From the NCBI GenBank assembly GCA_965248765.1, contig CBDFKF010000002.1, forward strand, positions 124,001-188,000: DNA of 64,000 nucleotides, read 5' to 3'. Origin of the DNA: CBDFKF01 sp965248765 (GTDB lineage: Bacteria; Pseudomonadota; Alphaproteobacteria; VGEJ01). Below the pieces are notes generated by a model. That model worked only from the letters and a program-made list of their open reading frames with translations, was not told the DNA's origin and ran no database searches. Shown here one piece after another: positions 7,391 through 16,559 of this stretch. The translations under genes and the position numbers were made by a program. Each line of letters starts with the position of its first letter. Within the stretch, counting starts at the first letter, position 1.

Positions 7391-10300
7391 TCAGTCGGTG
7401 AATAGGTCCTTGAGGGTATCGCCGATACCTTCGACCGTCTTCTTAACACCTTCCACGGCCTTTTCGGTGACGCCCTTCTGTTCGAGCTTGACTCCGCGCT
7501 CCGCTGCCTCGACGGCCGCCACACAGGCGTTATCGCCCCCGAGGCTGCCACCTAGGAGGGCGGCGGCGATTCCGGCGGGCCCGAACAGGACCACGCCGCC
7601 GAGCGCCTTGCCAAAGGCGAAGGCCGCTTCCGGGGCGTCCACGCCGAGTGCCGGGCGCGCCAGGGTGCCGCCCAGGCGAAACGCCTTGAGCTCGCCCAGG
7701 CTCTCGTCGACCAGGGGGACGCCGTCCTTGGGCGAGAGCTTGAGGGAGATATCGAGCGCCTCGGTGCCGAGGTCGAGGTCGCCATCACCCACCACGGTCG
7801 TAGAAGCGGTATCGAGGACCAAGCTGTTGGTCCGCGCGACCCCATCGGTCGCCACGATGTCGGCGACGAAGCAGTTGAGGACGCTGTAGTCGCCCTCCCC
7901 GGTCGACGGAATCAACAGACGCACCGCGGTGCTGCCGAGGCCGCCCCCAATGAGATCGATGTAGTACGCATCGATCTGGCCCTCGCCGATGATTACCTTG
8001 GCGCGCCCGTCCAGCCCCGCCATCAGTGCGGCGACCGAGCCCCCGGAAGCGGTCACATCCAACTCTGAGTCGATGGTCCCAGTCAGCGTATCACTGACGT
8101 CGAGGTCCTTGAGCACGTCGCCGCTCGCCACCCCCTCGAGCCGGAGCGATGCGCTCGCCTCGGCGGTTTCGCCGGCAACCGCGGCGACCAGTTCGGCCTG
8201 CGCCGAGAGGGTCCCGCCGCCAACGAAGGCCCGGACCGGTGAGATCGTGAGTACTCCGTCCCGAAGTGCTGCATCGGCCTCCACGTCGTGCAGCGCCAGC
8301 CGCCGAGTCAGGATCACCCCGGCGCGCAGCTCCACCTGGGCATCGACCTCATGCAACAGCACGAGCGGTAGCGGGTCGGGCGAGAAGACCTTCTCCGCTG
8401 CTAGCTCAGGCGACTCCGCCCCCTCTTCAGGCAGCGGCATTTCCTTATCGCGGAGGGGCGGTAGGTAGGGCCGGAAATCGATGAATGGGGAGGACAACCG
8501 GGCCACAAAGCGCGGTCGATCCGGTCTCCCGTCGACGTGAAGCCGACCTTCGAACGCGCTCGCGCCCGCGTGCCCCTGGACATCGTCGATCGCCATGGCC
8601 CCATCGAAACTGCCCGACAACCGGCCAGAGAGGATCACCTCGCCGAGATCCTCGCCCCCTGCTGGCTCATAGCCGGCGATGACCAAGAGGAGATGGGAGA
8701 GGTCGGGATGGCTCAGCGTCCAGGCGAGATCGAGCGCGGGCGCCTCGATTGCCCCGATGTTCCCCTCGACGAACACCCTGCCCCCCGGCGCCGCTCCCGG
8801 TGCACCACCGCCCGCGGGATCGACGGAGAGGTCCAGGCGAAGCGCGCCCGGCTGGTCCAGCGCCAAGGACGCGGCACCGCCGATCCGCGAATCACCAATG
8901 GCGAGATCGAGCTCGCGGAAGCTGACGGCCGCCGCACTCGCCGTGACCTGGCTCTTGAGGTCAAGCGCTCCAAGCCACGGCGCGAGCACCGGGGGCGGCG
9001 CCAACGCGAACCAGGACAGAAGCGCGGGCGTATCCTCGGCGAGGAGCGTCACTGTCCCGTCGAACGTCGGCCCTGGCGCGCCGGCGATCGTGCCTTCAAT
9101 GCCGATTCGCCCACCACCGGGAAGCACCGCCGAGGCGCGTGGCACGTTCACCTGACCGTCTTTGAGCAGGCCTTCGAACGCCGCATCGCGGATCGGCGCG
9201 CCCTGGTAGACGAGCGCATCGAACGTCACCGCGATCGCGGCCTCGATATCCGCCGGCGGGACGAATACGGCCTCGACGTCGGGCGGCCTGCCCGTCTCGG
9301 CCGCTTCCTCGTCCGTGCTGAGCGCCGCCAGGAGGCGATCGAGATCGACGGTGCCCATCCGGGCGGCGATCTCATACTGCGCCGACTCCTTGAAGGCGGC
9401 CCGCATTTCACCCAGCACGCTCGTACCGGCGATCTCGCCTACGAGGTCGCGGATCGCCACGGCCTCGGGCCCCGCCGTGAAGTGCCCGGCAAGGGCAGCG
9501 GCGCCGAGCCCAGTGGCCGGCGCTGCCGCCCCGCCTGACCGCAGCAGCCCAACCGGATCCGGGTGCGCAATATCGAAATCGAGCTCGAATTGAGTGCCGA
9601 AGTCGGTGGCAGCTCCGGCAAACCGAAGCCCAAGCTGATTGAGGCTGAGGACGCCCTCGATCCGGCTATTGGCGGCGGTGCCGACCGCAGACAACGTGAC
9701 CTCGAGCGAAGCTGTGGCAAGCCGGGTGTCAATGCCTAGAAGACCAGCCATGCGTCTTGCATCGCCGGCGTGGAGCCGCAGGTTCGCGTCGACGGGGAGA
9801 TCGCCGGCGATGCCGACCATGCCGCTCGCCTCGGCCGTGGCGCCGGCGAAATCAGTAATCCGCAGGTCGTCAACGGTTAGGCTGTCGCCGTCCAACGAAG
9901 CGACCATGCGAACCCCGAGCACCTCTTCTCCACCGACGCCGATCCGCCCGATCTCGGCGTTCAAGCGGGCATCGAACGCGAGTGCCCCGCCGGGTGAGCC
10001 CGGCTCCCCAATCACCTCCTCCTCGCCCGCTCTTTCGAACATGGCCAGGTAAGGATCGATCTCGATCGCATCCAGCGCGAGTTCCGCATCCAGCAACGGG
10101 CGCACCCCTTCGACGAACGAGATTGTGCCCCGCAGCGTCGACTCATCGATCGCCACCGTGAGATTGGACAGTCTCGCCGCGGCCGACCCGATGTCGATCG
10201 CGGCACTCGCGGCGAGAGCACCCAGCAAACCGTCCGGCAGCTTGACGGCAACCACATCCAGCCATTCGAGCAGGACGTGCGGCTCATCCGATGCGACGGC

Positions 10301-11563
10301 AGCGGAACCAACGAACGCCGGCGCGGCCGCTACCTTGTGTATGCGGCCGCTAACCGTCACCGCCGTGATCCCGGGAAGCTCGGCGGCTAGCTCATCGATG
10401 TCAATTGTCGCCTCGCTCAGCCGCGCCGCAAGTCGGGCATCCCGAATGATGCCGCCGCGATAGGTGACCGCGCCGATCACCAGTCCGACCTCGCCCTCGA
10501 GATCGGTCGGAAATTCAATCTCTCTGCCCGTATCCTCGTCCTCAAGCTCGACCCGGAGTAGTGGCAGCAGCGTATCCAGATCGAGCGCCGGCGAAGCGAG
10601 TTGGGCGTTGATGTGCGTAGGCTCGCCGAGCTGCCCCTCGATGCCGCCCTCGACGACGATGCTCCCCAGGCTGGCGGTCAGCGGCGACACGGTAAACGCG
10701 GAGTCGGTCCAATCGACGATGGCATCAACGGCGAACGCCTGGGCGAGCAGGGGCGAGCTCGCGCCACCGAGCACCTCGACGATCGCGCCCGGGTTGGCCG
10801 ATCGCAGGGAGACGGTGGCGTTTGCGGCAGTCTCTGCGAGCGCATAGGTGCCCACAACGGTTACCTCAGACGCACCGGTTTCGGTGGCGAGGCGGGCGGT
10901 GATGCGCGCCGGCTCGGCGCGGTCGATCCGCCCCGTCTCGAGCGCGAATCGCACCGGCAACCCCCGCACCTGCAGACTGCCTTCGGCCGCGAAGGGCCCA
11001 CGGACCGTGTCCACCACGGAAACGACTGCCTCGATCCGCTCGATCCGTTCATCGCGTTGGCTGACCACGTCACGGTAGGTCAACGTTCCGCGAGCGATGA
11101 CGAAGCGATCGATCCGCACCACCGGTCTGGTCGGCCCGACGTCGGCTTCACTCGGCTGGCCTCCCTCGCGCTCACCGGCCACGCGCAAGCGCCCCGAGGC
11201 CGTCCTTTCGAGGGCGATCGTTGGCTCGCGCAGAACTAGGCTCTCGATCACGAAGGCATTGGAAAGTAGCGGCAGCAGCCGGAACCGCGCCTCGACCGCG
11301 GCGATCTCCAAGATGGGTACGCCTTCCCCATCGCCCGGGCGGACCAGCCGGATACCGGCAACCGAAAGCTCCGACCGCGGCAACAGCCTGAGCGCGATGT
11401 CGCCGTCCACGGCAAGCTCAAAGCCTGTCGCGTCCATCACGCGGCGCGCGATCTCCTCCTTGTAGTCATTGGGATCGACCACGAAGGGCACGGCAACGCC
11501 GGCGATCACCAAGGTGACGAGAATCGCGAGGGCACCGTAGGCCAGCCACTTCAGTGCGCGCAC
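7391..11563 (-). CDS. Large AsmA family protein
   Basis: A 1390-residue protein with one N-terminal transmembrane segment (about residues 8-30) followed by VVDPNDYKEEIARRVMDATGFEL, typical of AsmA proteins. A very long periplasmic beta-rich body and an AsmA-like C-terminal region follow (near residues 1190-1330, with LDGRAKVIIGEGQIDAYYID-like and LDISLKLSPK-like segments). AsmA/TamB-like proteins span the periplasm and are implicated in phospholipid transport to the outer membrane. The length is at the upper end for the family. It lies 14 bases after the upstream membrane-protein gene and probably belongs to the dapE transcript. No break in more than 4 kb. Confidence 0.88.
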   Translation of the reverse strand: MRALKWLAYGALAILVTLVIAGVAVPFVVDPNDYKEEIARRVMDATGFELAVDGDIALRLLPRSELSVAGIRLVRPGDGEGVPILEIAAVEARFRLLPLLSNAFVIESLVLREPTIALERTASGRLRVAGEREGGQPSEADVGPTRPVVRIDRFVIARGTLTYRDVVSQRDERIERIEAVVSVVDTVRGPFAAEGSLQVRGLPVRFALETGRIDRAEPARITARLATETGASEVTVVGTYALAETAANATVSLRSANPGAIVEVLGGASSPLLAQAFAVDAIVDWTDSAFTVSPLTASLGSIVVEGGIEGQLGEPTHINAQLASPALDLDTLLPLLRVELEDEDTGREIEFPTDLEGEVGLVIGAVTYRGGIIRDARLAARLSEATIDIDELAAELPGITAVTVSGRIHKVAAAPAFVGSAAVASDEPHVLLEWLDVVAVKLPDGLLGALAASAAIDIGSAAARLSNLTVAIDESTLRGTISFVEGVRPLLDAELALDAIEIDPYLAMFERAGEEEVIGEPGSPGGALAFDARLNAEIGRIGVGGEEVLGVRMVASLDGDSLTVDDLRITDFAGATAEASGMVGIAGDLPVDANLRLHAGDARRMAGLLGIDTRLATASLEVTLSAVGTAANSRIEGVLSLNQLGLRFAGAATDFGTQFELDFDIAHPDPVGLLRSGGAAAPATGLGAAALAGHFTAGPEAVAIRDLVGEIAGTSVLGEMRAAFKESAQYEIAARMGTVDLDRLLAALSTDEEAAETGRPPDVEAVFVPPADIEAAIAVTFDALVYQGAPIRDAAFEGLLKDGQVNVPRASAVLPGGGRIGIEGTIAGAPGPTFDGTVTLLAEDTPALLSWFALAPPPVLAPWLGALDLKSQVTASAAAVSFRELDLAIGDSRIGGAASLALDQPGALRLDLSVDPAGGGAPGAAPGGRVFVEGNIGAIEAPALDLAWTLSHPDLSHLLLVIAGYEPAGGEDLGEVILSGRLSGSFDGAMAIDDVQGHAGASAFEGRLHVDGRPDRPRFVARLSSPFIDFRPYLPPLRDKEMPLPEEGAESPELAAEKVFSPDPLPLVLLHEVDAQVELRAGVILTRRLALHDVEADAALRDGVLTISPVRAFVGGGTLSAQAELVAAVAGETAEASASLRLEGVASGDVLKDLDVSDTLTGTIDSELDVTASGGSVAALMAGLDGRAKVIIGEGQIDAYYIDLIGGGLGSTAVRLLIPSTGEGDYSVLNCFVADIVATDGVARTNSLVLDTASTTVVGDGDLDLGTEALDISLKLSPKDGVPLVDESLGELKAFRLGGTLARPALGVDAPEAAFAFGKALGGVVLFGPAGIAAALLGGSLGGDNACVAAVEAAERGVKLEQKGVTEKAVEGVKKTVEGIGDTLKDLFTD

Positions 11564-11576
11564 GCCTGCGTCTCCG

Positions 11577-12158
11577 TTACGCCAGCGAGTCGGCCGCGAA
11601 GTTGAGTAGCAAGCCGATTAGGAAGTCGACGACGACGATGCCCACCGCGATGATGGCCGTGGTCCGTAGAGCAGTGCGGGCCACGAACCACTGGTAGAAC
11701 AGGACCGCCGCGAAAACCACCAGTTGCAGCAGTCTTCCGAGCGCCGTTTCGATGCCCACCGCCGTTATCACCGTCGCCGCCACGGCGAACAGCGCCATCT
11801 GCAGGACCGTCGCCCAGTTGTAGGCAACGATGTAGCTCACGTACTGGCGCCCAACATCGAGCAGGCGCGCGAGGAAGACCATGGTCACGGGAAACACAAC
11901 CCACCCGAGGACGTAGGCAACCAGGTCGACGAACAGCGGCCATAGCGTGCTCTCGTTCACCGGTTCCTGCGGTGCAGGGGCCGCCGGTTGCAGTGCCAGG
12001 ACATAGAAGTAGATCGGCATCACGATGACGGCCGCAAAGAACGATCGCCAGAACCCGTCGATCGACACCGTGAAATAGCTCATGCCTGAGGCGTCCACAC
12101 GGGCAAGCCGCCAGGCGCCGTAGAGCGATCGGTTGATTTCGGCCCAGCTCGGGATCAT
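11577..12158 (-). CDS. Conserved integral membrane protein, Yip1-like
   Basis: About 193 residues with five probable membrane helices, for example FFAAVIVMPIYFYVLAL, LFVDLVAYVLGWVVFPVTMVFLA and AIIAVGIVVVDFLIGLLL. The N-terminus MIPSWAEINRSLYGAWRL is soluble. Topology and size resemble Yip1-domain proteins, but I see no diagnostic residue. It sits between dapE and the AsmA gene with only 13-14 bases on each side, so it is probably co-transcribed. ATG 12158 is preferred over the GTG at 12167. No function can be assigned. Confidence 0.75.
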   Translation of the reverse strand: MIPSWAEINRSLYGAWRLARVDASGMSYFTVSIDGFWRSFFAAVIVMPIYFYVLALQPAAPAPQEPVNESTLWPLFVDLVAYVLGWVVFPVTMVFLARLLDVGRQYVSYIVAYNWATVLQMALFAVAATVITAVGIETALGRLLQLVVFAAVLFYQWFVARTALRTTAIIAVGIVVVDFLIGLLLNFAADSLA

Positions 12159-12171
12159 GCCGCCCACAGCA

Positions 12172-13326
12172 TCATCCAGCGAAGAAACGGTCGAGCACGG
12201 CCGCGTAGATATCGGTCAGCCTGGTCAGGTCGGCCACCGCGATGTGCTCGTCCACGCTGTGCATGGTTTGACCGACGAGGCCGAACTCGACGACCGGACA
12301 GTAATCTTTGATGAAGCGCGCATCGGAGGTGCCGCCGGTCGTACTGAACACCGGCCGCCGGCCCATCGCCTCATGCACGGCCTCCGCGATCGTCTCGCTG
12401 AATGCACCGGGTTCCGTTACGAAAGCCTCACCGGAGACCGAGAGTACCAGCTCATAGTTCCCGCCCACCGCATCGCACAGCGCGCGCACACGGGCGCTCA
12501 GTGCCGCGCCCGTGTGCCGATCATTGAAGCGGATGTTGAAAGCGGCTGTCGCTTCGGCCGGGATCACGTTCGGCGCGCGGTTGCCGACGTCAATGGTCGT
12601 CACTTCGAGGTTGGACGGCTGGAAATGCGCGCTGCCCTCATCGAGCGGGAAGCGCGAGAGCTCGGTCAGCATCGCCAACAAGCGTGGGATCGGGTTGTCC
12701 GCCCGATCGGGGTAAGCGACGTGCCCTTGACTGCCCCGAACCGTCAAATGCCCATTGAGACTGCCCCGGCGGCCAATTTTGATCATGTCGCCCAGGCATT
12801 TGGGATTGGTCGGCTCGCCCACCAGGCAAGCGTCGACTTCCTCGCCCTGCTCCGCCATCCATCGCAGCACCTTGGCGGTCCCATTGATCGCTGGCCCCTC
12901 CTCATCGCCGGTGATCAGAAGACTGATCGAGCCCGCGACCGGTCCACGGCTCACGCGACGGGCGACGGCGGCGACGAAGCATGCGATGGCGCCCTTCATA
13001 TCCGCCGCTCCGCGCCCCCATAACATTCCGTCGATGACCTCCGCGGCGAACGGATCGACCCGCCAGGCGCCGGGGTCGCCGATCGGCACGACATCGGTGT
13101 GCCCGGCATAGCAGAGATGCGGCGAGTCCGTGCCGAGCCGTGCGTAGAGGTTGTCGACAACCGCCGTACCGGCGTGCGAGAAGCGCAACCGATGGCAGAC
13201 AAAGCCGAGAGGCTTGAGAGCGGCGTCGAGAACGTCGAGGGCGCCGGCGTCCTCGGGTGTGACACTTGGCCGGCGGATCAGCGCTTGAGCAAGGAGCAGC
13301 GGATCGATCGTCGGCGCGGTCTTCAC
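12172..13326 (-). CDS. dapE: Succinyl-diaminopimelate desuccinylase
   Basis: Zinc peptidase-like enzyme of lysine and diaminopimelate synthesis; it hydrolyses N-succinyl-LL-diaminopimelate. The metal-site motifs of the M20 family are visible: CYAGHTDVVP (His76), WGRGAADMKG (Asp109), ITGDEEGPA with the catalytic and metal Glu pair, and a C-terminal HSVDEHI-like segment. From the GTG at 13326 the protein is 384 residues, the usual length. Longer in-frame extensions upstream lack family similarity. The 218-base gap to the divergent nfu gene should hold both promoters. Confidence 0.95.
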   Translation of the reverse strand: MKTAPTIDPLLLAQALIRRPSVTPEDAGALDVLDAALKPLGFVCHRLRFSHAGTAVVDNLYARLGTDSPHLCYAGHTDVVPIGDPGAWRVDPFAAEVIDGMLWGRGAADMKGAIACFVAAVARRVSRGPVAGSISLLITGDEEGPAINGTAKVLRWMAEQGEEVDACLVGEPTNPKCLGDMIKIGRRGSLNGHLTVRGSQGHVAYPDRADNPIPRLLAMLTELSRFPLDEGSAHFQPSNLEVTTIDVGNRAPNVIPAEATAAFNIRFNDRHTGAALSARVRALCDAVGGNYELVLSVSGEAFVTEPGAFSETIAEAVHEAMGRRPVFSTTGGTSDARFIKDYCPVVEFGLVGQTMHSVDEHIAVADLTRLTDIYAAVLDRFFAG

Positions 13327-13544
13327 CGCGTGGTGATAGACGCTGGCCCACAGAGGGTCAACCGCGCCAGCGCGGCGGCGTCCTGGGGCCCGCCATTCCG
13401 TTGCACCAGGCCGGCTTTCGGCTATTCTAATCAGGCATACGCTGGGAATTCTCCGTGCACTGTCCCATATCAGCGGGATCATTGCTCGGTCAGCGAGCCA
13501 CCGGCCCGGCCTACAAGACCGCGCCCCCCCCAAAAGGCGATTGA

Positions 13545-14411
13545 ATGTTCATCCAAACCGACGCCACACCCAATCCGGCAACGATGAAGTTCCTGCCCGG
13601 TCAGCCGGTGCTGGAATCGCGCACCCTTGAGTTCAGTGACGCGGCCGCCGCCGCAGGCTCGCCGCTGGCGGCACGGCTGTTCCAGATCGAGGCGGTTCGG
13701 CGCGTCTATTTCGGCTCCGACTTCATCACCGTGACGAAGTCCGATGAGGCTGAATGGCTTCACCTCAAGTCGCAAATCCTCGGTGCCATTGTCGAGCATT
13801 TCATGTCAGGCCAACCGATCCTCACCGACGGCAACGGAGCAGTGTCAGCGGGCGACATAGTGCCCGACTTGTCTCCCGACGATGCCAGCGAGACCGCCGT
13901 CCAAGTGCGCGAGCTGCTCGATACCCGCATCCGCCCGGTCGCCGAGCAAAGCGGCGGCGCGGTGACGTTCCGCGGCCTCAAGGATGGCATCGTCTATCTT
14001 GAGCTTGCGGGCCCGGCGACGACGCTGCTGAGCGGCGTTCGCAACATGATCCAGCACTACGTTCCCGACGTCAGTGACGTCCGTGACTTTCGTGATGCCA
14101 TCGCCAAGCCCGGTCTTGAGACACCCGAGGGCAAGGCGATCCAGGCGCTGCTGGCCGATCAGATCAATCCGGCGGTAGCGGCCCACGGCGGCTATATCGC
14201 ACTCGTCGATGTGCGCGACGACACCGTCTACATACGGCTCGAAGGGGGCTGCCAGGGGTGCGGCATGGCCGATGTGACGCTCAAGCAAGGCGTTGAGGTC
14301 GAGGTTAAGCGGACCGTGCCCTCCATCCGAGCCGTCCTCGACGTGACGGACCACGCCGATGGCTCCAACCCCTATTACCAGCCCGGCAAGGAGGGGGCAG
14401 GCGCGTTCTGA
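13545..14411 (+). CDS. Nfu iron-sulfur scaffold with two NifU-type domains
   Basis: Iron-sulfur carrier that delivers Fe-S clusters to apo-proteins. Residues 1-88 are the Nfu N-terminal domain (MFIQTDATPNPATMKFLPG). Residues about 115-178 form a NifU C-terminal-type domain whose CxxC loop has been lost: GPATTLLSGVRNMIQHYVPDV aligns with the region that normally reads CPSSTATLK..GIENMLRHYVPEV. Residues about 195-268 form a second NifU domain with an intact CQGC (Cys236, Cys239). Alphaproteobacterial Nfu is normally about 185 residues with one such domain; this one has 288. The extra domain presumably replaces the damaged site. The stop codon overlaps the next gene. Confidence 0.9.
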   Translation: MFIQTDATPNPATMKFLPGQPVLESRTLEFSDAAAAAGSPLAARLFQIEAVRRVYFGSDFITVTKSDEAEWLHLKSQILGAIVEHFMSGQPILTDGNGAVSAGDIVPDLSPDDASETAVQVRELLDTRIRPVAEQSGGAVTFRGLKDGIVYLELAGPATTLLSGVRNMIQHYVPDVSDVRDFRDAIAKPGLETPEGKAIQALLADQINPAVAAHGGYIALVDVRDDTVYIRLEGGCQGCGMADVTLKQGVEVEVKRTVPSIRAVLDVTDHADGSNPYYQPGKEGAGAF

Positions 14412-15652
14412 GCGACCAGGCAGCGCGACTTCTCCTCCTCATCCCGACGACCTCGTATCGCGTTAGCGATTTTCTCACCGCGGCGGGCGGCCTCGGCGTC
14501 GAGGTCGCAGTCGGTTCCAACCGCCGCCAGGTGCTCGAACAGTTCTCCGATGGCGCCACGGTCCGCATCGACTTCACCGATGTCGACAAGGGCGTCGATC
14601 AAATTGCCACCTACGCCTCGTGCTACCCGTTACGGGCGATCGTCGGCACCGATGAGGTGACGACGGTGCTAGCGGCCACCAGCGCCGCCGCCCTGGACCT
14701 CCCGCACAATGCGCCTGAGGCCGTGCGCCTCACCGTCGACAAGCACGCGTTTCGCCGCTGCCTCGCCGAGGCCGGCCTGCCCGGTCCCAGCTTCCGGCTG
14801 GTGGCGCGCACCGATGACCCAGCCGACATCGCCGGCACACTCGCCTACCCGTGCGTGCTCAAGCCCCTCTCTCTCTCAGGCAGCCGTGGCGTCATCCGCG
14901 CCAACGATCCCGCCGACTTCGTCATCGCGTTCCGTCGCATCGGGCAGATCCTCGATGATCCCGGCACAGCCGCACCGCAGGAGATGCGCCAGCACATCCT
15001 GATCGAGGATTATGTCCCCGGCACCGAGGTGGCGCTGGAAGGCCTGCTGCAGAATGGCACGCTCCGCGTGTTGGCCTTGTTCGACAAGCCCGATCCCCTC
15101 GAAGGGCCGTTTTTCGAAGAGACCATCTACGTGACCCCGTCGCGCCTTCCCGATACCGGCCAACGCGCCATCGTCGGGGCCACGGGCGCTGCGGTCGAAG
15201 CGCTCGGCCTGCGCGAGGGCCCGGTCCATGCCGAGCTCCGGGTGGGCCCGGCCGGCCCCGTGGTGATCGAACTCGCGGCGCGATCGATCGGCGGCCTCTG
15301 CGCCCGCACCCTGCGCTTCGGCGTGGGTGTCAGCCTTGAAGAGCTGATCCTGCGCCATGCCATGAGCCAGCCGATTGCATCGCTCGCGCGCGAGCCCGCG
15401 CCGGCCGGCGTCATGATGCTGCCGATCCCGCGAGCCGGCCGGCTCCGCCACGTCGAGGGCAAGGAGGCAGCCACGGCGGTCGAGGGGATTGAGGACATAG
15501 CGATCACCGTCCCGCTCGGCCAGGAACTCGTGCCGCTGCCCGAAGGCGATCGCTATCTCGGCTTCCTCTTCGCCCGGGCGGAGACACCGGCGGCGGTCGA
15601 GTCCGCGTTGCGCCACGCCCACGCACTCCTGCGGTTCGAGATAGCCCCTTAA
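14408..15652 (+). CDS. ATP-grasp domain protein
   Basis: About 414 residues. A pre-ATP-grasp alpha/beta region (ARLLLLIPTTSYRVSDFL) comes first, then an ATP-grasp fold with KHAFRRCLAEAGLPGPSF, the ATP-lysine segment YPCVLKPLSLSGSRGV, LIEDYVPGTEVALEGLL, and the Mg-site-like VHAELRV...VVIELAARSIGG. This is the carbamoyl-phosphate synthase / biotin carboxylase-like or amino acid ligase group; the substrate is unknown. The family-like sequence extends upstream of the first GTG (14531) to 14411, so I place the start at a CTG at 14408 behind AAGGAGGGGG, overlapping the nfu stop. The start is uncertain. Linkage to nfu suggests co-expression. Confidence 0.78.
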   Translation: MSDQAARLLLLIPTTSYRVSDFLTAAGGLGVEVAVGSNRRQVLEQFSDGATVRIDFTDVDKGVDQIATYASCYPLRAIVGTDEVTTVLAATSAAALDLPHNAPEAVRLTVDKHAFRRCLAEAGLPGPSFRLVARTDDPADIAGTLAYPCVLKPLSLSGSRGVIRANDPADFVIAFRRIGQILDDPGTAAPQEMRQHILIEDYVPGTEVALEGLLQNGTLRVLALFDKPDPLEGPFFEETIYVTPSRLPDTGQRAIVGATGAAVEALGLREGPVHAELRVGPAGPVVIELAARSIGGLCARTLRFGVGVSLEELILRHAMSQPIASLAREPAPAGVMMLPIPRAGRLRHVEGKEAATAVEGIEDIAITVPLGQELVPLPEGDRYLGFLFARAETPAAVESALRHAHALLRFEIAP

Positions 15653-15655
15653 GTC

Positions 15656-16054
15656 CTACCGCTCCTCGGCGTGGCGCGGCAGATCATCGGCCAACTCGAG
15701 CCAAGGGAGTTGGCTAGAGGTCCAGATGTGATATCTCGGCTGCGCGCTTCCCGGCTCGTCAAGGCTCGCTAGCGTCACGTCCACCCACGCCTCGTCAGCG
15801 ACCAGCCGGAATGTGAGCTGGGTTCCACACTTCGGGCAGAACTCGCGCACCGCCTTGGCCGAGGATTGGTACGTCGCCGGCTCGCCCGCGCTGTAACGGA
15901 ATCGCTCAGCGGCGAGAGTCGTCCACGCCACCACGGGCGCGCCGCTCGCCTGTTGGCACATGCGGCAATGGCAATAGGCGCCGCCGCGCAACGGCGGGGT
16001 GAGCGCGTAGCGCACCGCACCGCAGAGGCAACCGCCCTCCAGAGTCGTTGCCAT
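15656..16054 (-). CDS. GFA/CENP-V zinc domain protein
   Basis: A 132-residue protein of the glutathione-dependent formaldehyde-activating (GFA) domain family. Zinc ligands are visible as GGCLCGAVRY, YCHCRMCQQASGAP and FCPKCGTQL, the standard cysteine pattern of the fold. Most family members have no proven formaldehyde activity, so only the domain is called. It converges on the ATP-grasp gene with 3 bases between them. Confidence 0.9.
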   Translation of the reverse strand: MATTLEGGCLCGAVRYALTPPLRGGAYCHCRMCQQASGAPVVAWTTLAAERFRYSAGEPATYQSSAKAVREFCPKCGTQLTFRLVADEAWVDVTLASLDEPGSAQPRYHIWTSSQLPWLELADDLPRHAEER

Positions 16055-16148
16055 GCGTTGAGAATACTGCGATTGGCGCGGTCACGGCTACCGGGCGCCG
16101 CGCTATGCTGGGCACCTCATCGACGATTCGAACAGGGAGGCGCCAGTC

Positions 16149-16469
16149 ATGCCGCTCGTCCTCGTTTACATCACGGCGGCCGACCGAACCGAGGCGATCG
16201 CCATCGGCCGAGCACTCGTCGAGGCGCGGCTTGCCGCGTGCGCCAATATCATCGATGGCGCGCAGTCCATCTACTGGTGGGAAGGTGCGGTGCAGGAGGA
16301 CGCCGAGGCCATTCTCATCGTGAAGACCAAGGAAGAGCTTCTGGGGCGGGCGACCGAAATGGCCCGGTCGCTACACAGCTACGACTGTCCGGACATCGTG
16401 GCTTTACCGATCACCGGCGGCCATCCGGCGTATCTCGGTTGGGTTGCTGCCGAGACCCGAACCGGATAG
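16149..16469 (+). CDS. cutA: Divalent cation tolerance protein CutA
   Basis: A 106-residue trimeric CutA1-type protein. Typical features are VYITAADRTEAIAIGRALVEARLAACANII, the metal-associated SIYWWEGAVQEDAEAILIVKT, and the terminal PAYLGWVAAET. It is linked to copper tolerance in E. coli, though its general role is unclear. An AGGGAGG ribosome binding site lies 13 bases before the ATG. Confidence 0.93.
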   Translation: MPLVLVYITAADRTEAIAIGRALVEARLAACANIIDGAQSIYWWEGAVQEDAEAILIVKTKEELLGRATEMARSLHSYDCPDIVALPITGGHPAYLGWVAAETRTG

Positions 16470-16559
16470 CAGACACGCGGTGTGGCACAGCCGCACTGCG
16501 TGGTAGCGTTCACGCCGAACGAAACGGGGAGCGGCGCGCGGCGGCCGGGCTGACGAGAA

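Noticed and set aside
16054..16148. Regulatory RNA or promoter structure between the GFA gene and cutA
   Set aside because: Only a divergent intergenic gap; no convincing stem, terminator or promoter hexamers were visible.
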